From Plantactinospora sp. KBS50 (lineage in GTDB: Bacteria > Actinomycetota > Actinomycetes > Mycobacteriales > Micromonosporaceae): a stretch of 64,000 bases of DNA. Of this stretch, positions 18,363 through 27,411 are shown piece by piece. The stretch covers positions 3,476,001 through 3,540,000 of the forward strand of contig NZ_CP022961.1 of assembly GCF_002285795.1 (NCBI RefSeq), in the 5' to 3' direction. How positions within the stretch are numbered: position 1 is the first letter of the stretch; each line of letters opens with the position of its first letter. The notes under the pieces are model-generated. The model searched no databases and was not told where the DNA came from. It was given only the letters and a program-made list of their open reading frames with translations. The translations under genes and the position numbers were made by a program.

Positions 18363-20530
18363 TCGCCCTGCTCGGCCCAGCCCAGCGACACGGTCCGGCC
18401 GTCCACGTCGACGTCCGCCCCGTCCGCGCCGTCCACGTCGACGTCCACCCCGTCCTGCCGGGGCCGCAGGGTGATCGTCACCGGCCGGCCGCGGTGGGCC
18501 AGCCGGACCCGGTACGCGCGGCCGGGCACCCGCAGCGCGGCCGGCAGGTTCGGCCGGACCAGCAGCCGGTCCCCGACGATCCGGGCGCCGACCAGGACCC
18601 CGAGCAGCAGGTGCACGCCGAACGCGCCCCAGCCGTACCCCTCGCCGCCGCAGCGGCCGGAGGTCGGCCAGTACTCGCAGGCGACGCCGGGCAGGGTGCG
18701 CTCCTCGTCGGTGTCCCGCGCGTCCCAGAACCGGTAGGCGCGCTCCACCACGTCGCCGGCGACGGCCGCCGCCACCTCGTGCTCGCCCAGCGCCTGTGCC
18801 GCGTCCACCGCGGTCCAGACGAACATCGGCCAGACCAGGTCGGTCGGGTCGACCGCCCGGACCGCGGCGCGCAGCGCGGCGGCCGGCGCCGAGCCGGCCA
18901 GGCCGAGGCCGAGCGGCGCCCACAGCATCACGTCGTCCACCTCGGTCGGCCGGCCGGTCCGGGCGTCCACGTCGGCGTAGCGGGCACCGGTGAACAGTTC
19001 GGCGGTCCGCCCGGCGTACTCGCCGGCCAGGGCCGACCAGCCGGCGGTGTCGCGGTCCCGGCCGAGGATCCGGGCGAACTCGGCCATCGTGCCGGCGGCG
19101 TGCGCGACCGCGGCGTGCAGGTCGACCGGGCGCAGGTGGTGGACGGGATGTCCACCACCGAGCGGCTGGTCGCCGAAGCGCGGCGACAGGTCCTGGCCGG
19201 ACTCCCAGCTACAGGCGTGCCCCAGCCAGCCGTCGGCGTCCCGCCGGTGCGCGAGCCACCAGTCGAGGTAGCCGGCCAGGTGCGGGTAGATCCGCTCCAG
19301 CCAGTCCCGGTCGGGGGCGGCGTCCCACAGGTACCGCAGCACCAGCCACGGATAGCCCCACTGGGGACCGGTGCCGCACGGGCTGCCGTCCGCCGAGACC
19401 ATGTTGTAGCTGCCGTCCTCGCGGGAGCACGGCACGTTCGGCGCGGGGGCGTCGGCGAAGGTGCCCAGCAGCAACTCCTGCGCCGCGGCCGGATCGGCGT
19501 AGCCGATCAGCAGCGCGTCGATGGCCGCCTCGCCGAGCACCACCCGGGGCGCCTGGATCTGCATGGCGTCCCACGGCCGGCGGTAGATGCCGACCGGCGG
19601 CTTGACCATCATCCGCAGCGTCTCCAGGTCGTACACCAGGCCGCGCCGCCAGTGCGCCGGCCAGTCGCCGGACAGCCGGGGCGCGGTGGCCCAGAACCGG
19701 CGGTCCTCGGCCGCCAACTCGGCCCGCACGACGGGGCGCCGGCGGCGGGCCTCGGCGAGCCGCGCCCGCGCCTCGGCCTCGGTCCGCCCGCGGGCCAGCA
19801 GCACCGTCAGGTCGTGCTCCCGGTCGCCGGGAAACTCCAGCACCGCGGCCAGATCGACCCGTTCGCCCGGGGCGCCCAGCACGGTGGCCGGGCCGGCCGG
19901 CGGGGCGTCCGGCAGCCCGTGCCGGCTCCACCGGTCGGCGTCCGCGGCGTCCGTGGTGACCGCCGCGGCGGCGCCGGGCTCGCAGACCCACAGCACGAAC
20001 GCCTCGCCGTCCTCGAAGCCCTGCAACAGGATCGTCGTACCGGTGCGGCGTCCCACCAGGCCGGACTCGCCCCAGCTCAGGTCGGCGCCGATCTGCCGGG
20101 TGTAGTCGGCCCGCACCGCCAGCCGGTCGGCCACCCGGCCCCGCACCCGGGCCGCCAGCACGTCCGGGCCGACCAGGTGGAACTCGGCGGTCAGCGGCCC
20201 GGCCGGCGGTCGCGCGCGGAACTCCACCAGGTTCTTGGAGTGGTACGCCGCGCCGAGCCCGTCGAGGTCGGCGCCGTGCAGCGCCCCGTCGGCGACGATC
20301 CGCAGCCCCGCCCGGTAGACCTCGCGCCGGCCGCCGTAGCCGCGCGCGTACGCCGGAAAGTGCCAGCGGAAGCCGAGATCGTGCGAGCGGACCACGCCCC
20401 GCGGGCTCAGCCGGCGGGTGTGGGTGGGGATGTCCAGGTAGCCGTGCGGGGTGTAGTCGTCGAGCGGGAAGTCGCCGGTGGACTCGGGCACGGTGGGGTC
20501 GGGCACGGTGGGGTCGGTTCCGGTCGCCAC
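18344..20530 (-). CDS. (alpha/alpha)6-barrel glycosidase (GH63/MGH-like)
   Basis: 728 aa, first base of the start only 4 nt after the permease stop. An N-terminal beta-rich part is followed by an (alpha/alpha)6 toroid with the features of GH63-like and mannosylglycerate-hydrolase-like proteins: YDLETLRMMVKPPVGIYRRPWDAMQIQAPR, PQWGYPWLVLRYLW, AGYLDWWLAHRRDADGWLGH and CEYWPTSGRCGGEGYGWGAFG. These are normally exo-glycosidases acting on short oligosaccharides. A near-repeat of DVDVDGADGADVDVDG lies close to the C-terminus (18394-18450). No signal peptide: it would act inside the cell on sugars imported by the ABC system encoded upstream. Specificity is unknown. Confidence 0.7.
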   Translation of the reverse strand: MATGTDPTVPDPTVPESTGDFPLDDYTPHGYLDIPTHTRRLSPRGVVRSHDLGFRWHFPAYARGYGGRREVYRAGLRIVADGALHGADLDGLGAAYHSKNLVEFRARPPAGPLTAEFHLVGPDVLAARVRGRVADRLAVRADYTRQIGADLSWGESGLVGRRTGTTILLQGFEDGEAFVLWVCEPGAAAAVTTDAADADRWSRHGLPDAPPAGPATVLGAPGERVDLAAVLEFPGDREHDLTVLLARGRTEAEARARLAEARRRRPVVRAELAAEDRRFWATAPRLSGDWPAHWRRGLVYDLETLRMMVKPPVGIYRRPWDAMQIQAPRVVLGEAAIDALLIGYADPAAAQELLLGTFADAPAPNVPCSREDGSYNMVSADGSPCGTGPQWGYPWLVLRYLWDAAPDRDWLERIYPHLAGYLDWWLAHRRDADGWLGHACSWESGQDLSPRFGDQPLGGGHPVHHLRPVDLHAAVAHAAGTMAEFARILGRDRDTAGWSALAGEYAGRTAELFTGARYADVDARTGRPTEVDDVMLWAPLGLGLAGSAPAAALRAAVRAVDPTDLVWPMFVWTAVDAAQALGEHEVAAAVAGDVVERAYRFWDARDTDEERTLPGVACEYWPTSGRCGGEGYGWGAFGVHLLLGVLVGARIVGDRLLVRPNLPAALRVPGRAYRVRLAHRGRPVTITLRPRQDGVDVDVDGADGADVDVDGRTVSLGWAEQGEWTVCR

Positions 20531-20534
20531 GGCC

Positions 20535-21386
20535 TCAGCCCTTCACGCCGGTCAGCGAGATGCCGGCCACGAAGTAGCGCTGGGCGAACAGGTACACCAC
20601 CACGACCGGCAGCAGCGACACCACCGAGGCGGCCATCATCAGCGGCCAGTTGGGCTGCTGGTACGCCGAGGAGGTGACGTTGAAGTACGCCAGGCCCAGT
20701 TCCACGGTGCGCATGTCCTCGTCCCGGGCGATCAGCAGCGGCCACAGCAGGTCGTTCCAGGTGCCCATGAACGCGAACACGGCCACCGTGGCCAGGGCCG
20801 GCTTGACCAGCGGGAGGAAGATCCGGAAGAACACCGTGAACTCGTTCGCCCCGTCGATGCGGGCCGCGTCCTGGTAGTCGCGCGGGATGGTGAGGAACGC
20901 CTGCCGGAGCAGGAAGATCGCGAACGCGCTGGACATGCCCGGCACGATCAGGCCCTGGTAGGTGTTGACCCAGTTCAGTTTGAACACGATGAGGAACAGC
21001 GGGATCATCGTGACCTGGAACGGGATCATCATGGTGGCCAGGAACAGCACGAAGATCGACTTCGAGCCGGCGAAGCTCAGCCGGGCGAACCCGTACGCCG
21101 CGCTGGCGCAGAACGCCACCTGGCCGGCCACCGTCACGGCGGTGACGACGGCGCTGTTCAGCACGTACCGGCCGAACGGCGCCAGGGTGAACAGGTTGAC
21201 GTAGTTGCCGAAGTCCCAGGTGTCCGGGAAGAGATCCGGCGGGTACGAGAAGGTGGTGCCCGAGGGCTTGAGCGACGTGGTCACCATCCACAGGAACGGC
21301 ACCAGCATGAAGGCGCCGATGAGCGCCAGGATCGCGTACGTCGGCACGGTGCGCGCCGCGGCGAGCAGGACCTTGCGTCGGGACAT
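20535..21386 (-). CDS. Carbohydrate ABC transporter permease (MalG/CUT1 type)
   Basis: 283 aa with six hydrophobic segments (YAILALIGAFMLVPFLWMVTT at the N-terminus). The cytoplasmic EAA loop that contacts the ATPase is DAARIDGANEFTVFFRIFLP. The C-terminus QRYFVAGISLTGVKG is characteristic of MalG-type permeases. Together with the MalF-type permease and lipoprotein upstream it forms a CUT1 importer. No ATPase gene is present here; as in many actinobacteria, a shared MsiK-like ATPase encoded elsewhere probably energises it (inference). Confidence 0.92.
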   Translation of the reverse strand: MSRRKVLLAAARTVPTYAILALIGAFMLVPFLWMVTTSLKPSGTTFSYPPDLFPDTWDFGNYVNLFTLAPFGRYVLNSAVVTAVTVAGQVAFCASAAYGFARLSFAGSKSIFVLFLATMMIPFQVTMIPLFLIVFKLNWVNTYQGLIVPGMSSAFAIFLLRQAFLTIPRDYQDAARIDGANEFTVFFRIFLPLVKPALATVAVFAFMGTWNDLLWPLLIARDEDMRTVELGLAYFNVTSSAYQQPNWPLMMAASVVSLLPVVVVYLFAQRYFVAGISLTGVKG

Positions 21387-21431
21387 CGGGACTCTCTTTG
21401 TCGGCTCGGGACTCTCGTCGTCGGTGCGGAT

Positions 21432-21503
21432 CCGCCGTCCCCCGCGGGACAGGACCCGCCGTTCCCCGCGGGACGGGTTCCACCGTCCCCGGCGGGACAG
21501 GGT
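21432..21503. repeat. Three tandem 24-bp repeats between the permease genes
   Basis: Units at 21432-21455, 21456-21479 and 21480-21503 share the pattern CCRCCGTYCCCSGCGGGACRGG. Each contains a small self-complementary core (GTCCCCCGCGGGAC type). They fill the 135-nt gap between the MalG- and MalF-type genes and could fold into hairpins in the mRNA. Confidence 0.75.
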
Positions 21504-21521
21504 CCGCCGGGGACGGCGGGG

Positions 21522-22481
21522 TCAGCTCAGGTTCGACTCGCCACGTCGGCGGATGAACCACAGTTGCAGCAGGGTCACCAGGAAGATCACCGCGAACAGC
21601 ACCCACGCCTGCGCCGAGGCGTACCCCATCGAGAACTCCTGGAAGGCGCGCTGGTAGATGTGGTAGACGGCCACGTCGGTGGAGCCCAGCGGCCCGCCCT
21701 CGGTGATCACGTACATCGGGGTGAAGACCTGGAACCCGCCGATGATGCCGGTGATGACCAGGAAGATCGTGGTGGGCGCCAGCAGCGGCAGGGTGACGTG
21801 CCAGAACTGCCGCCACCGGCCGGCGCCGTCGATCGACGCCGCCTCCAGCAGTTCACGCGGCACGGCCTGCAGGCCGGCCAGCCAGATCACCATGCTGAAA
21901 CCGGCGCTCTTCCAGGTGTTGATCAGGACGATCGCGAACATCGCCGCGTGCGGGTCGTCCAGCCAGTTCTGCTGGGGCAGGTGCAGCAGCGTGAACAGGT
22001 AGTTGACCAGGCCCGCGTCCGGGGACAGCAGGGTGATCCAGATGACCGAGACGGCCACCCAGGAGGTGATGACCGGCATGAAGAAGACCGCGCGGAACAC
22101 GTTCATCCCGCGCAGCTTCTGGTTGACCGCCACGGCCAGGGCCAGGCTGACCGCCATGCCGATCGGCACGGACAGCACCGTGTAGTACGCGGTGTTGGCC
22201 ATCGCGTGCCAGAACGGGTCGTCGCCGAGCAGGGTCAGGTAGTTGTCCAACCCGACGAACGGGGCGTCCAGGAAGCTCGGCGAGGTCCACTCGTGGAACG
22301 ACAGGTAGAGGCTGAACAGGATCGGCACCAGCGCGAACAGCGCCAGGTGGGCGGTTGCCGGCAGGATGAACAGGTAGCCGGCCCGCTCGGACCGCCGCCG
22401 GCGGCGCCGGGCCGGACGGTCCGCGCGGGGCGCGGGTACGTCCAGCACGGCGCCGCCGCCACCGGCCTGCATGGTGCTCAC
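21522..22481 (-). CDS. Carbohydrate ABC transporter permease (MalF/CUT1 type)
   Basis: 319 aa, GTG start at 22481 overlapping the lipoprotein stop as GTGA. A basic cytoplasmic N-terminus (RRRRRRSERAG) precedes six hydrophobic segments. The EAA loop is LEAASIDGAGRWRQFWHVTLPLL and the YVITEGGPLGSTDV loop is typical of CUT1 MalF-like permeases. It pairs with the MalG-type permease 135 nt downstream to import an oligosaccharide bound by the adjacent lipoprotein. Confidence 0.92.
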   Translation of the reverse strand: MSTMQAGGGGAVLDVPAPRADRPARRRRRRSERAGYLFILPATAHLALFALVPILFSLYLSFHEWTSPSFLDAPFVGLDNYLTLLGDDPFWHAMANTAYYTVLSVPIGMAVSLALAVAVNQKLRGMNVFRAVFFMPVITSWVAVSVIWITLLSPDAGLVNYLFTLLHLPQQNWLDDPHAAMFAIVLINTWKSAGFSMVIWLAGLQAVPRELLEAASIDGAGRWRQFWHVTLPLLAPTTIFLVITGIIGGFQVFTPMYVITEGGPLGSTDVAVYHIYQRAFQEFSMGYASAQAWVLFAVIFLVTLLQLWFIRRRGESNLS

Positions 22482-23902
22482 TGCTTCGCCAGCTCGCGGT
22501 TGATCGCCGGGATCGTCCTGGCCACCTGCTCGGGCACCGAGCCGCCGCGCAGGATCTGCTCCATCATCCCGTCCAGCGCCTTCTCAATGGTCGGGTACAC
22601 CCCGATCTTCGAGCCGTACGGCGGCCGGCCGCTGGCGGTGGCGTCCACGAACGCCCTGTCCAGCTTGGCGAACTTGGCCGAGTCGCTGGTGAGCGACGCC
22701 TGCGCGGCCTCGGTGCTGGCCGAGATGGCGATCCCGGTGACCGCCTTGGTGTCCTGGTAGCCCCGGCCGGTGGCCGCGTCGATGAAGGTGGCCGCCGCCT
22801 TGATCTTGGCGGCCGGCAGGTCGTGCCGCAGCACGAAGCTCGACTCGTACAGCGCGGTGGCCTCGGCCGTGCGCTTCGGCTGCGGCACCACCGCCACCTT
22901 CTCCGGCGCGTAGCCCTTGGCGCCGGTGAGCCCGACCAGCGACCAGTGCCCGCTGTCGAACATCGCGAACCTGCCCTGCATGAACAGCGCGTTGGCGTCC
23001 GAGGCGTTCGTGAGCTTCTCCAGGGTGGACGGTGAGGGCGCCACCTTGTGCTTGAGCACCAGGTCGGCGTACCACTGGATCGCCTCGATCGCGGCCGGCG
23101 CGTCCAGGAAGCCGCTGGCGGTGCTGCCGTCCGGGGCGATGACGTCGCCGCCGTTCTGCCAGATCCGGTAGACCCACTGGTACGCGTACTGGCTCAACCG
23201 GTAGCCCCACTGCGCGACGTCGCCCTCGTCGAAGTTCGGGTCGAGCCGGTTGCGCCCGGCCGAGTCCAGGGTGAGCCGCTGGGCCGCGGCGAGTTGGTCG
23301 TCCCAGCTCCAGCCGGCCTGCGGGAGTGCCACGCCGGCCGCGGTGAACAGGGTCGGGTTGTAGTAGACGACCATCGGGGTGAAGTCGTTGGGCAGGCCGT
23401 AGATGCCGCCGTCCTGCGCCTTGTGGATCTCCATGACCTGCGGGAAGAACCGGTCGGTGGTCAGCGACGGCACCGCCTCCATGCACTTGCGCATGTCCAG
23501 CAGCAGCTTGCGCTGGATCAGCGGCGCCAGGCTGGACGCGTCCTGCGACCACAGGTCGGGGGCGCTGCCGGAGGCGAGGTCGACGATGATCTGGGTGTCG
23601 AAGTTCGGCGGTGCCTGGATCGAGTTGATTTTGATCTTCGGATGCTGCGCCTGGAAGTCGCTGAGGAACTTCTGGTACGCCTTGTCCAGCTCCGAGCCCT
23701 TCTCCTCGGGCGGGACCTGGAACCCGACGACCTTCAGGGTCACCTCGCCGTCCGCCGAGACCTCGTCGTCCGAGCCGCAGGCGGCCAGCAGCGGTCCGGC
23801 CGCCACCGCGGCGGCGGCGCCGAACCCCCAGCGCAACACCGACCGGCGGCCTACCAGGGCAGCCGCGCCGGAGAGGGCGGGCGGCATGTGTCTGTCGTTC
23901 AT
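22478..23902 (-). CDS. Extracellular sugar-binding lipoprotein (ABC family 1)
   Basis: 474 aa. Start ATG 23902 is chosen for AGGAGCGAG upstream; the longer frame has no signal sequence. The N-terminus carries arginines then a hydrophobic stretch ending in the lipobox LLAAC, so the mature protein is lipid-anchored at Cys about 35. The body matches family 1 solute-binding proteins (FLSDFQAQHPKIKINSIQAPP, DLWSQDASSLAPL, GGIYGLPNDFTPMVVYYNPTLF, FAMFDSGHWS). It captures an oligosaccharide for the two permeases encoded next. The GH127, GH2 and (alpha/alpha)6 neighbours suggest arabinose-containing plant glycans, an inference from context. Confidence 0.9.
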   Translation of the reverse strand: MNDRHMPPALSGAAALVGRRSVLRWGFGAAAAVAAGPLLAACGSDDEVSADGEVTLKVVGFQVPPEEKGSELDKAYQKFLSDFQAQHPKIKINSIQAPPNFDTQIIVDLASGSAPDLWSQDASSLAPLIQRKLLLDMRKCMEAVPSLTTDRFFPQVMEIHKAQDGGIYGLPNDFTPMVVYYNPTLFTAAGVALPQAGWSWDDQLAAAQRLTLDSAGRNRLDPNFDEGDVAQWGYRLSQYAYQWVYRIWQNGGDVIAPDGSTASGFLDAPAAIEAIQWYADLVLKHKVAPSPSTLEKLTNASDANALFMQGRFAMFDSGHWSLVGLTGAKGYAPEKVAVVPQPKRTAEATALYESSFVLRHDLPAAKIKAAATFIDAATGRGYQDTKAVTGIAISASTEAAQASLTSDSAKFAKLDRAFVDATASGRPPYGSKIGVYPTIEKALDGMMEQILRGGSVPEQVARTIPAINRELAKQ

Positions 23903-24021
23903 CTCGCTCCTGCCGTGGGGATGTGGTGGACCCGGCCGAGGTGCCGGGAGGCAGCACGGGGGCACGGACGAGGGCCGACACCTCGTCCGCCGGAAGCGTT
24001 CCGCCGGAAACTTGGCTGGGA

Positions 24022-24050
24022 CCGTAACCACCCCGGAAAAGCGTCGTCAA
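24022..24050 (-). promoter_or_regulatory. Candidate sigma70-type promoter of the transporter operon
   Basis: Read on the minus strand: TTGACG (24050-24045), 17-nt spacer, TTACGG (24027-24022). The -35 and spacing are good; the -10 is poor. It lies about 120 nt upstream of the lipoprotein start, just downstream of the operator candidate. Confidence 0.4.
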
Positions 24051-24062
24051 CGGTCAGCGGCA

Positions 24063-24078
24063 GAGAAACCAGTTTCTC
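24063..24078. promoter_or_regulatory. Candidate LacI-type operator (GAGAAAC-CA-GTTTCTC)
   Basis: A perfect 7-bp inverted repeat with a 2-bp spacer, unusually AT-rich for this DNA, located between the divergent lipoprotein and LacI-type regulator genes and 12 bp upstream of the candidate -35. Size and symmetry match operators of LacI-family repressors. The adjacent regulator is the obvious candidate ligand; not proven. Confidence 0.6.
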
Positions 24079-24314
24079 AGCGTGAACCAGAAGCCGCCGT
24101 TACCGACAGTCATCGCACTCCCACACCCCCTCCGGCCGGCCGGACCGGCGGCCGCAAATTTCCGCCGCTCATCCCTGGATTTCCCGGCCCGGTGCCCTTA
24201 CCTTCGATAGCCAACCGACGCCGAGCCAACCGGCCGCAGGCGTCCTGGAACGGTTCGAACTTTCCCCACCGAACTGCGCAAGCGGTTTTTCATCTCGTCC
24301 CTGAAGGGGTGGTT

Positions 24315-25361
24315 GTGGCCCCCACCATCCGCGACATCGCCCGGGTCGCCGGCGTCTCCGTGGCCACCGCCTCGAAGGGGCTCAACGGCAAGGGCCGGAT
24401 GCGTCCGGAGACCCGGCAACGCATCCTCGACGTCGCCCGGCAACTCGACTTCCGGCCCAACCGCAACGCCAGCTCGCTCACCACCGGCCGCACGTACACG
24501 GTCGGGCTGCTGACCCGGGACGGCTACGGCCGGTTCACCCCGCCGCTGCTGGGCGGGGTGGAGGACGCGCTGTCGGTGGACACCGCGAGCCTGTTGCTCT
24601 GCGACGCCCGGCGGGACGCCGTGCGGGAACGGCACTACCTGGACGTGCTCGCCGCGCGCCGGGTCGACGGGCTGATCGTCACCGGACGGGCCACCGACCC
24701 CGCCCCGCCGCTGCCGCGCAGCCTGCCGTTCCCGGTGCTGTACGCGTACACCATCTCCAGCAACCCGCAGGACAGCAGCATCACCGTCGACGACGAGCAG
24801 GGCGGCTGGCTCGCCGCCCGGCAGTTGCTGCGGCAGGGCTGCCGCCGGATCGCCCACATCACCGGACCGGCGTCCGTGCTGGCGGTCCGGGACCGCATCG
24901 CCGGCGCCCGCCGGGCGCTGGCCGAGGACGGCCTGGAACTGCCCGACCGGCTCATCACGTACGGCCCGTTCGCCGAACGCGCCGGCTTCGCCGCCGCCCA
25001 GCGGCTGATGGCCGACGGCGACATCGACGGCATCTTCTGCGGCAGCGACCAGATCGGCCGCGGCGTGGCGGACGCCCTCGGCACGCTCGGCGTGCGGGTG
25101 CCCGAGGACGTGGCCCTCGTCGGCTTCGACAACTGGACCCTGCTGGCCGCCGCCACCCGGCCGCCGCTGTGCTCGGTGGACATGAACCTCTACCGGTTGG
25201 GCCGGCAGGCCGGCGAGAGCCTGCTGCGGGCCATCGACGGGCGGCCCGAACCGGGCGTACGCCGGTTGCCCTGCTCACTGGCCGTCCGGGCGTCCTGCCC
25301 GGCCCCGGTCACCGACACGACGGAGTGGCGGGACGACAGCCCGCTGGTCCCCGACGCCTGA
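24315..25361 (+). CDS. LacI-family transcriptional regulator of the glycan locus
   Basis: 348 aa. GTG at 24315 is chosen because GAAGGGG ends 5 nt before it and the family N-terminus starts there (VAPTIRDIARVAGVSVATASKGLNG). Residues 4-23 are the helix-turn-helix, residues about 45-58 the hinge helix (PNRNASSLTTGRT), followed by a periplasmic-binding-protein-like sensor domain (YTVGLLTRDGYG, RRVDGLIVTGRA, GFAAAQRLMADGDIDGIFCGSDQIGRG, VGFDNWTLLAAATRPPL). It probably represses the divergent transporter operon and the downstream GH127 gene until a sugar inducer binds. Confidence 0.9.
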   Translation: MAPTIRDIARVAGVSVATASKGLNGKGRMRPETRQRILDVARQLDFRPNRNASSLTTGRTYTVGLLTRDGYGRFTPPLLGGVEDALSVDTASLLLCDARRDAVRERHYLDVLAARRVDGLIVTGRATDPAPPLPRSLPFPVLYAYTISSNPQDSSITVDDEQGGWLAARQLLRQGCRRIAHITGPASVLAVRDRIAGARRALAEDGLELPDRLITYGPFAERAGFAAAQRLMADGDIDGIFCGSDQIGRGVADALGTLGVRVPEDVALVGFDNWTLLAAATRPPLCSVDMNLYRLGRQAGESLLRAIDGRPEPGVRRLPCSLAVRASCPAPVTDTTEWRDDSPLVPDA

Positions 25362-25479
25362 CCACCCGACCGCCCGAGCACCGAGCACCGGCCGGCGGGG
25401 CCGGCCACGACCCACCGCCGGCACATCGCCGCCGGACCCGAACCGACCCGAACCGCACGCAACCGCGCTGGAGTCACGC

Positions 25480-27351
25480 ATGTCAGAGCACCGTCCAGGA
25501 CCCGTCGTCGACACCACGGCCAGCCGGCACGCCCGGCTCCGTCCGGTCGCGCCACGAGACGTCCGGATCACGGACGACTTCTGGGCGCCCCGGCTGCGGC
25601 GCAACCGCGAGGTGACCATCCCCGCCCAGCACGCCCAGTGCACCCAGACCGGCGCGCTGCGCAACTTCCAGCGGGCCGCCGGAAGCGTGGGCGGCGACTT
25701 CAGCGGGCGGTACTACTCCGACTCCGACGTGTACAAGTGGATCGAGGCGGCCTCGTGGAGCCTGTCCACCGACCCGTCGCCCGAGCTGACCGACCGGTTG
25801 GACGCGGTGATCAAGCTGGTGGCCGGCGCGCAGGACACCGACGGCTACCTCAACACCTACTTCTCCGTCGACCGGGTCGGGCAGCGCTGGACCGATCTGG
25901 TGGTGCGGCACGAGATGTACTGCGTCGGGCACCTGGTGGCCGCGGCCGTGGCGCACGTGCGCGCCACGGGCGACACCGCGCTGCTGGACGTGGCGGTGCG
26001 GGCCGTCACGCACATCGCCCAGCGGTTCGCCCCCGGCGAGGTGCCGGGCGCCTGCGGTCACCCCGGCCTGGAGATGGCGCTGGTGGAGCTGTACCGCACC
26101 ACCGGCGACGAGCGCTGGCTGACCCTGGCCGGCTGGCAGCTCGACTCGCGCGGCACCGGCGTGCTGGACGGCAGCGAGTACCTGGTCGACCACGAGCCGG
26201 TCCGCAGCCAGACCCGGGTGACCGGGCACGCGGTGCGGGCGCTCTACCTGTACGCCGGCATGGCCGACGTGGTGCTGGAGACCGGTGACCCGCAACTGCG
26301 GCACGCCCTGGACCGGCTCTGGGCCGACCTGGCCGGCGGGAAGACGGCGATCACCGGCGGCGTGGGGGCACGCTGGGACGGCGAGGCGTTCGGCGACGCG
26401 TACGAGCTGCCGGACCGGTCGTACAACGAGACCTGCGCGGCCATCGCGCACATCTTCCTGGCCTGGCGGATGCTGCTGCTGACCGGCGAGGCGCAGTACC
26501 GCGACGCGGTGGAGACCGCGCTGCACAACGGCGTGCTGCCCGGGTTGTCGCTGACCGGGACGGAGTTCTTCTACCAGAACCCGCTGGCCGACTCGGGCCG
26601 GCACCGCCGGGCCGAGTGGTTCAGCTGCGCGTGCTGCCCGCCCAACATCGCCCGGCTGCTCGCCTCGCTGCCCGGCTACCTCTACACCACCACCGACGAG
26701 GGCATCCAGGTACAGCTCTACATCGGCAACCGGGCCGAACTGCGACTGGCCGACGGCACCCCGGTACGCCTCGACCTGGCCACCGGCCTGCCCTGGCGGG
26801 GAACGGTGGCGCTGAGCGTGCAGCCGGCCGCGCCGGCCGAGTTCACCCTGTCCCTGCCCGTGCCCGGCTGGGCCGGCGCGCAGGTCGAGGTCCGGGTCAA
26901 CGGCGAACCGGTGCGACCGGAGCGCACCGAAGGCCGGCTGGCGCTGCGCCGCACCTGGAGGCCCGGCGACCGGGTCGAGCTGACCCTGGGCACCGCGGTC
27001 CGCACCCTCGTCACGCACCCCCGGGTGGCCGCCACCCACCACCGGGCGGCGCTGGCCCGCGGTCCGCTGGTGTACTGCCTGGAGCAGGCCGACCAGCCCG
27101 GTACGGCGGTGGCCGACATCCGGCTGACCGGCGCGGAGAGCTGGACCGTCGAGGACCGGCCCGAGCTGCTGGGCGGCGTCTGCGCGCTCACCGCCGACGC
27201 CCGGGCGGTGCCGGCGGACGACGGCCCGCTGTACCGGCCGTACCCCGGTGTCCCGGCCGCCGGCGCGGACGTGCCGGTCACGGCCATCCCCTACTACGCG
27301 TGGGCCAACCGGCAGCCCGGCGAGATGCGGGTGTTCATCCCGCTGGCCTGA
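25480..27351 (+). CDS. GH127 beta-L-arabinofuranosidase
   Basis: 623 aa. GH127 enzymes remove beta-L-arabinofuranosyl residues from plant hydroxyproline-rich glycoproteins. The N-terminal signature (DDFWAPRLRRNREVTIP, YYSDSDVYKWIEAA) and an (alpha/alpha)6 barrel are clear. The zinc site of the characterised enzyme HypBA1 (Glu-x-Cys and Cys-Cys) is present as SYNETCAA near residue 318 and WFSCACCPPN near residue 383, so the catalytic cysteine is intact. C-terminal beta domains follow. No signal peptide, so it acts on imported oligosaccharides. It is separated by 118 nt from the LacI-type regulator gene and is probably co-regulated with the divergent importer. Confidence 0.88.
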   Translation: MSEHRPGPVVDTTASRHARLRPVAPRDVRITDDFWAPRLRRNREVTIPAQHAQCTQTGALRNFQRAAGSVGGDFSGRYYSDSDVYKWIEAASWSLSTDPSPELTDRLDAVIKLVAGAQDTDGYLNTYFSVDRVGQRWTDLVVRHEMYCVGHLVAAAVAHVRATGDTALLDVAVRAVTHIAQRFAPGEVPGACGHPGLEMALVELYRTTGDERWLTLAGWQLDSRGTGVLDGSEYLVDHEPVRSQTRVTGHAVRALYLYAGMADVVLETGDPQLRHALDRLWADLAGGKTAITGGVGARWDGEAFGDAYELPDRSYNETCAAIAHIFLAWRMLLLTGEAQYRDAVETALHNGVLPGLSLTGTEFFYQNPLADSGRHRRAEWFSCACCPPNIARLLASLPGYLYTTTDEGIQVQLYIGNRAELRLADGTPVRLDLATGLPWRGTVALSVQPAAPAEFTLSLPVPGWAGAQVEVRVNGEPVRPERTEGRLALRRTWRPGDRVELTLGTAVRTLVTHPRVAATHHRAALARGPLVYCLEQADQPGTAVADIRLTGAESWTVEDRPELLGGVCALTADARAVPADDGPLYRPYPGVPAAGADVPVTAIPYYAWANRQPGEMRVFIPLA

Positions 27352-27365
27352 GGGCGACCCCGGCC

Positions 27366-27410
27366 GCCACCCGGCCCACCCGGCCCACCCGGCCCACCTG
27401 GCCCACCTGG
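27366..27410. repeat. 9-bp tandem repeat (CCCACCYGG), five copies
   Basis: Five consecutive 9-bp units (GCCACCCGG, two CCCACCCGG, two CCCACCTGG) lie between the GH127 stop and the helicase stop codon at 27412. Confidence 0.75.
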
Positions 27411-27411
27411 C

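Larger units (their letters stand above)
23903..24314. promoter_or_regulatory. Divergent control region of the glycan locus
   Basis: The 412-nt gap between the lipoprotein gene (-) and the LacI-type regulator (+) contains the candidate promoter and operator listed separately. A second, shorter palindrome GTTCGAAC lies at about 24254-24261, nearer the regulator gene. No protein-coding gene is evident. Confidence 0.6.
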
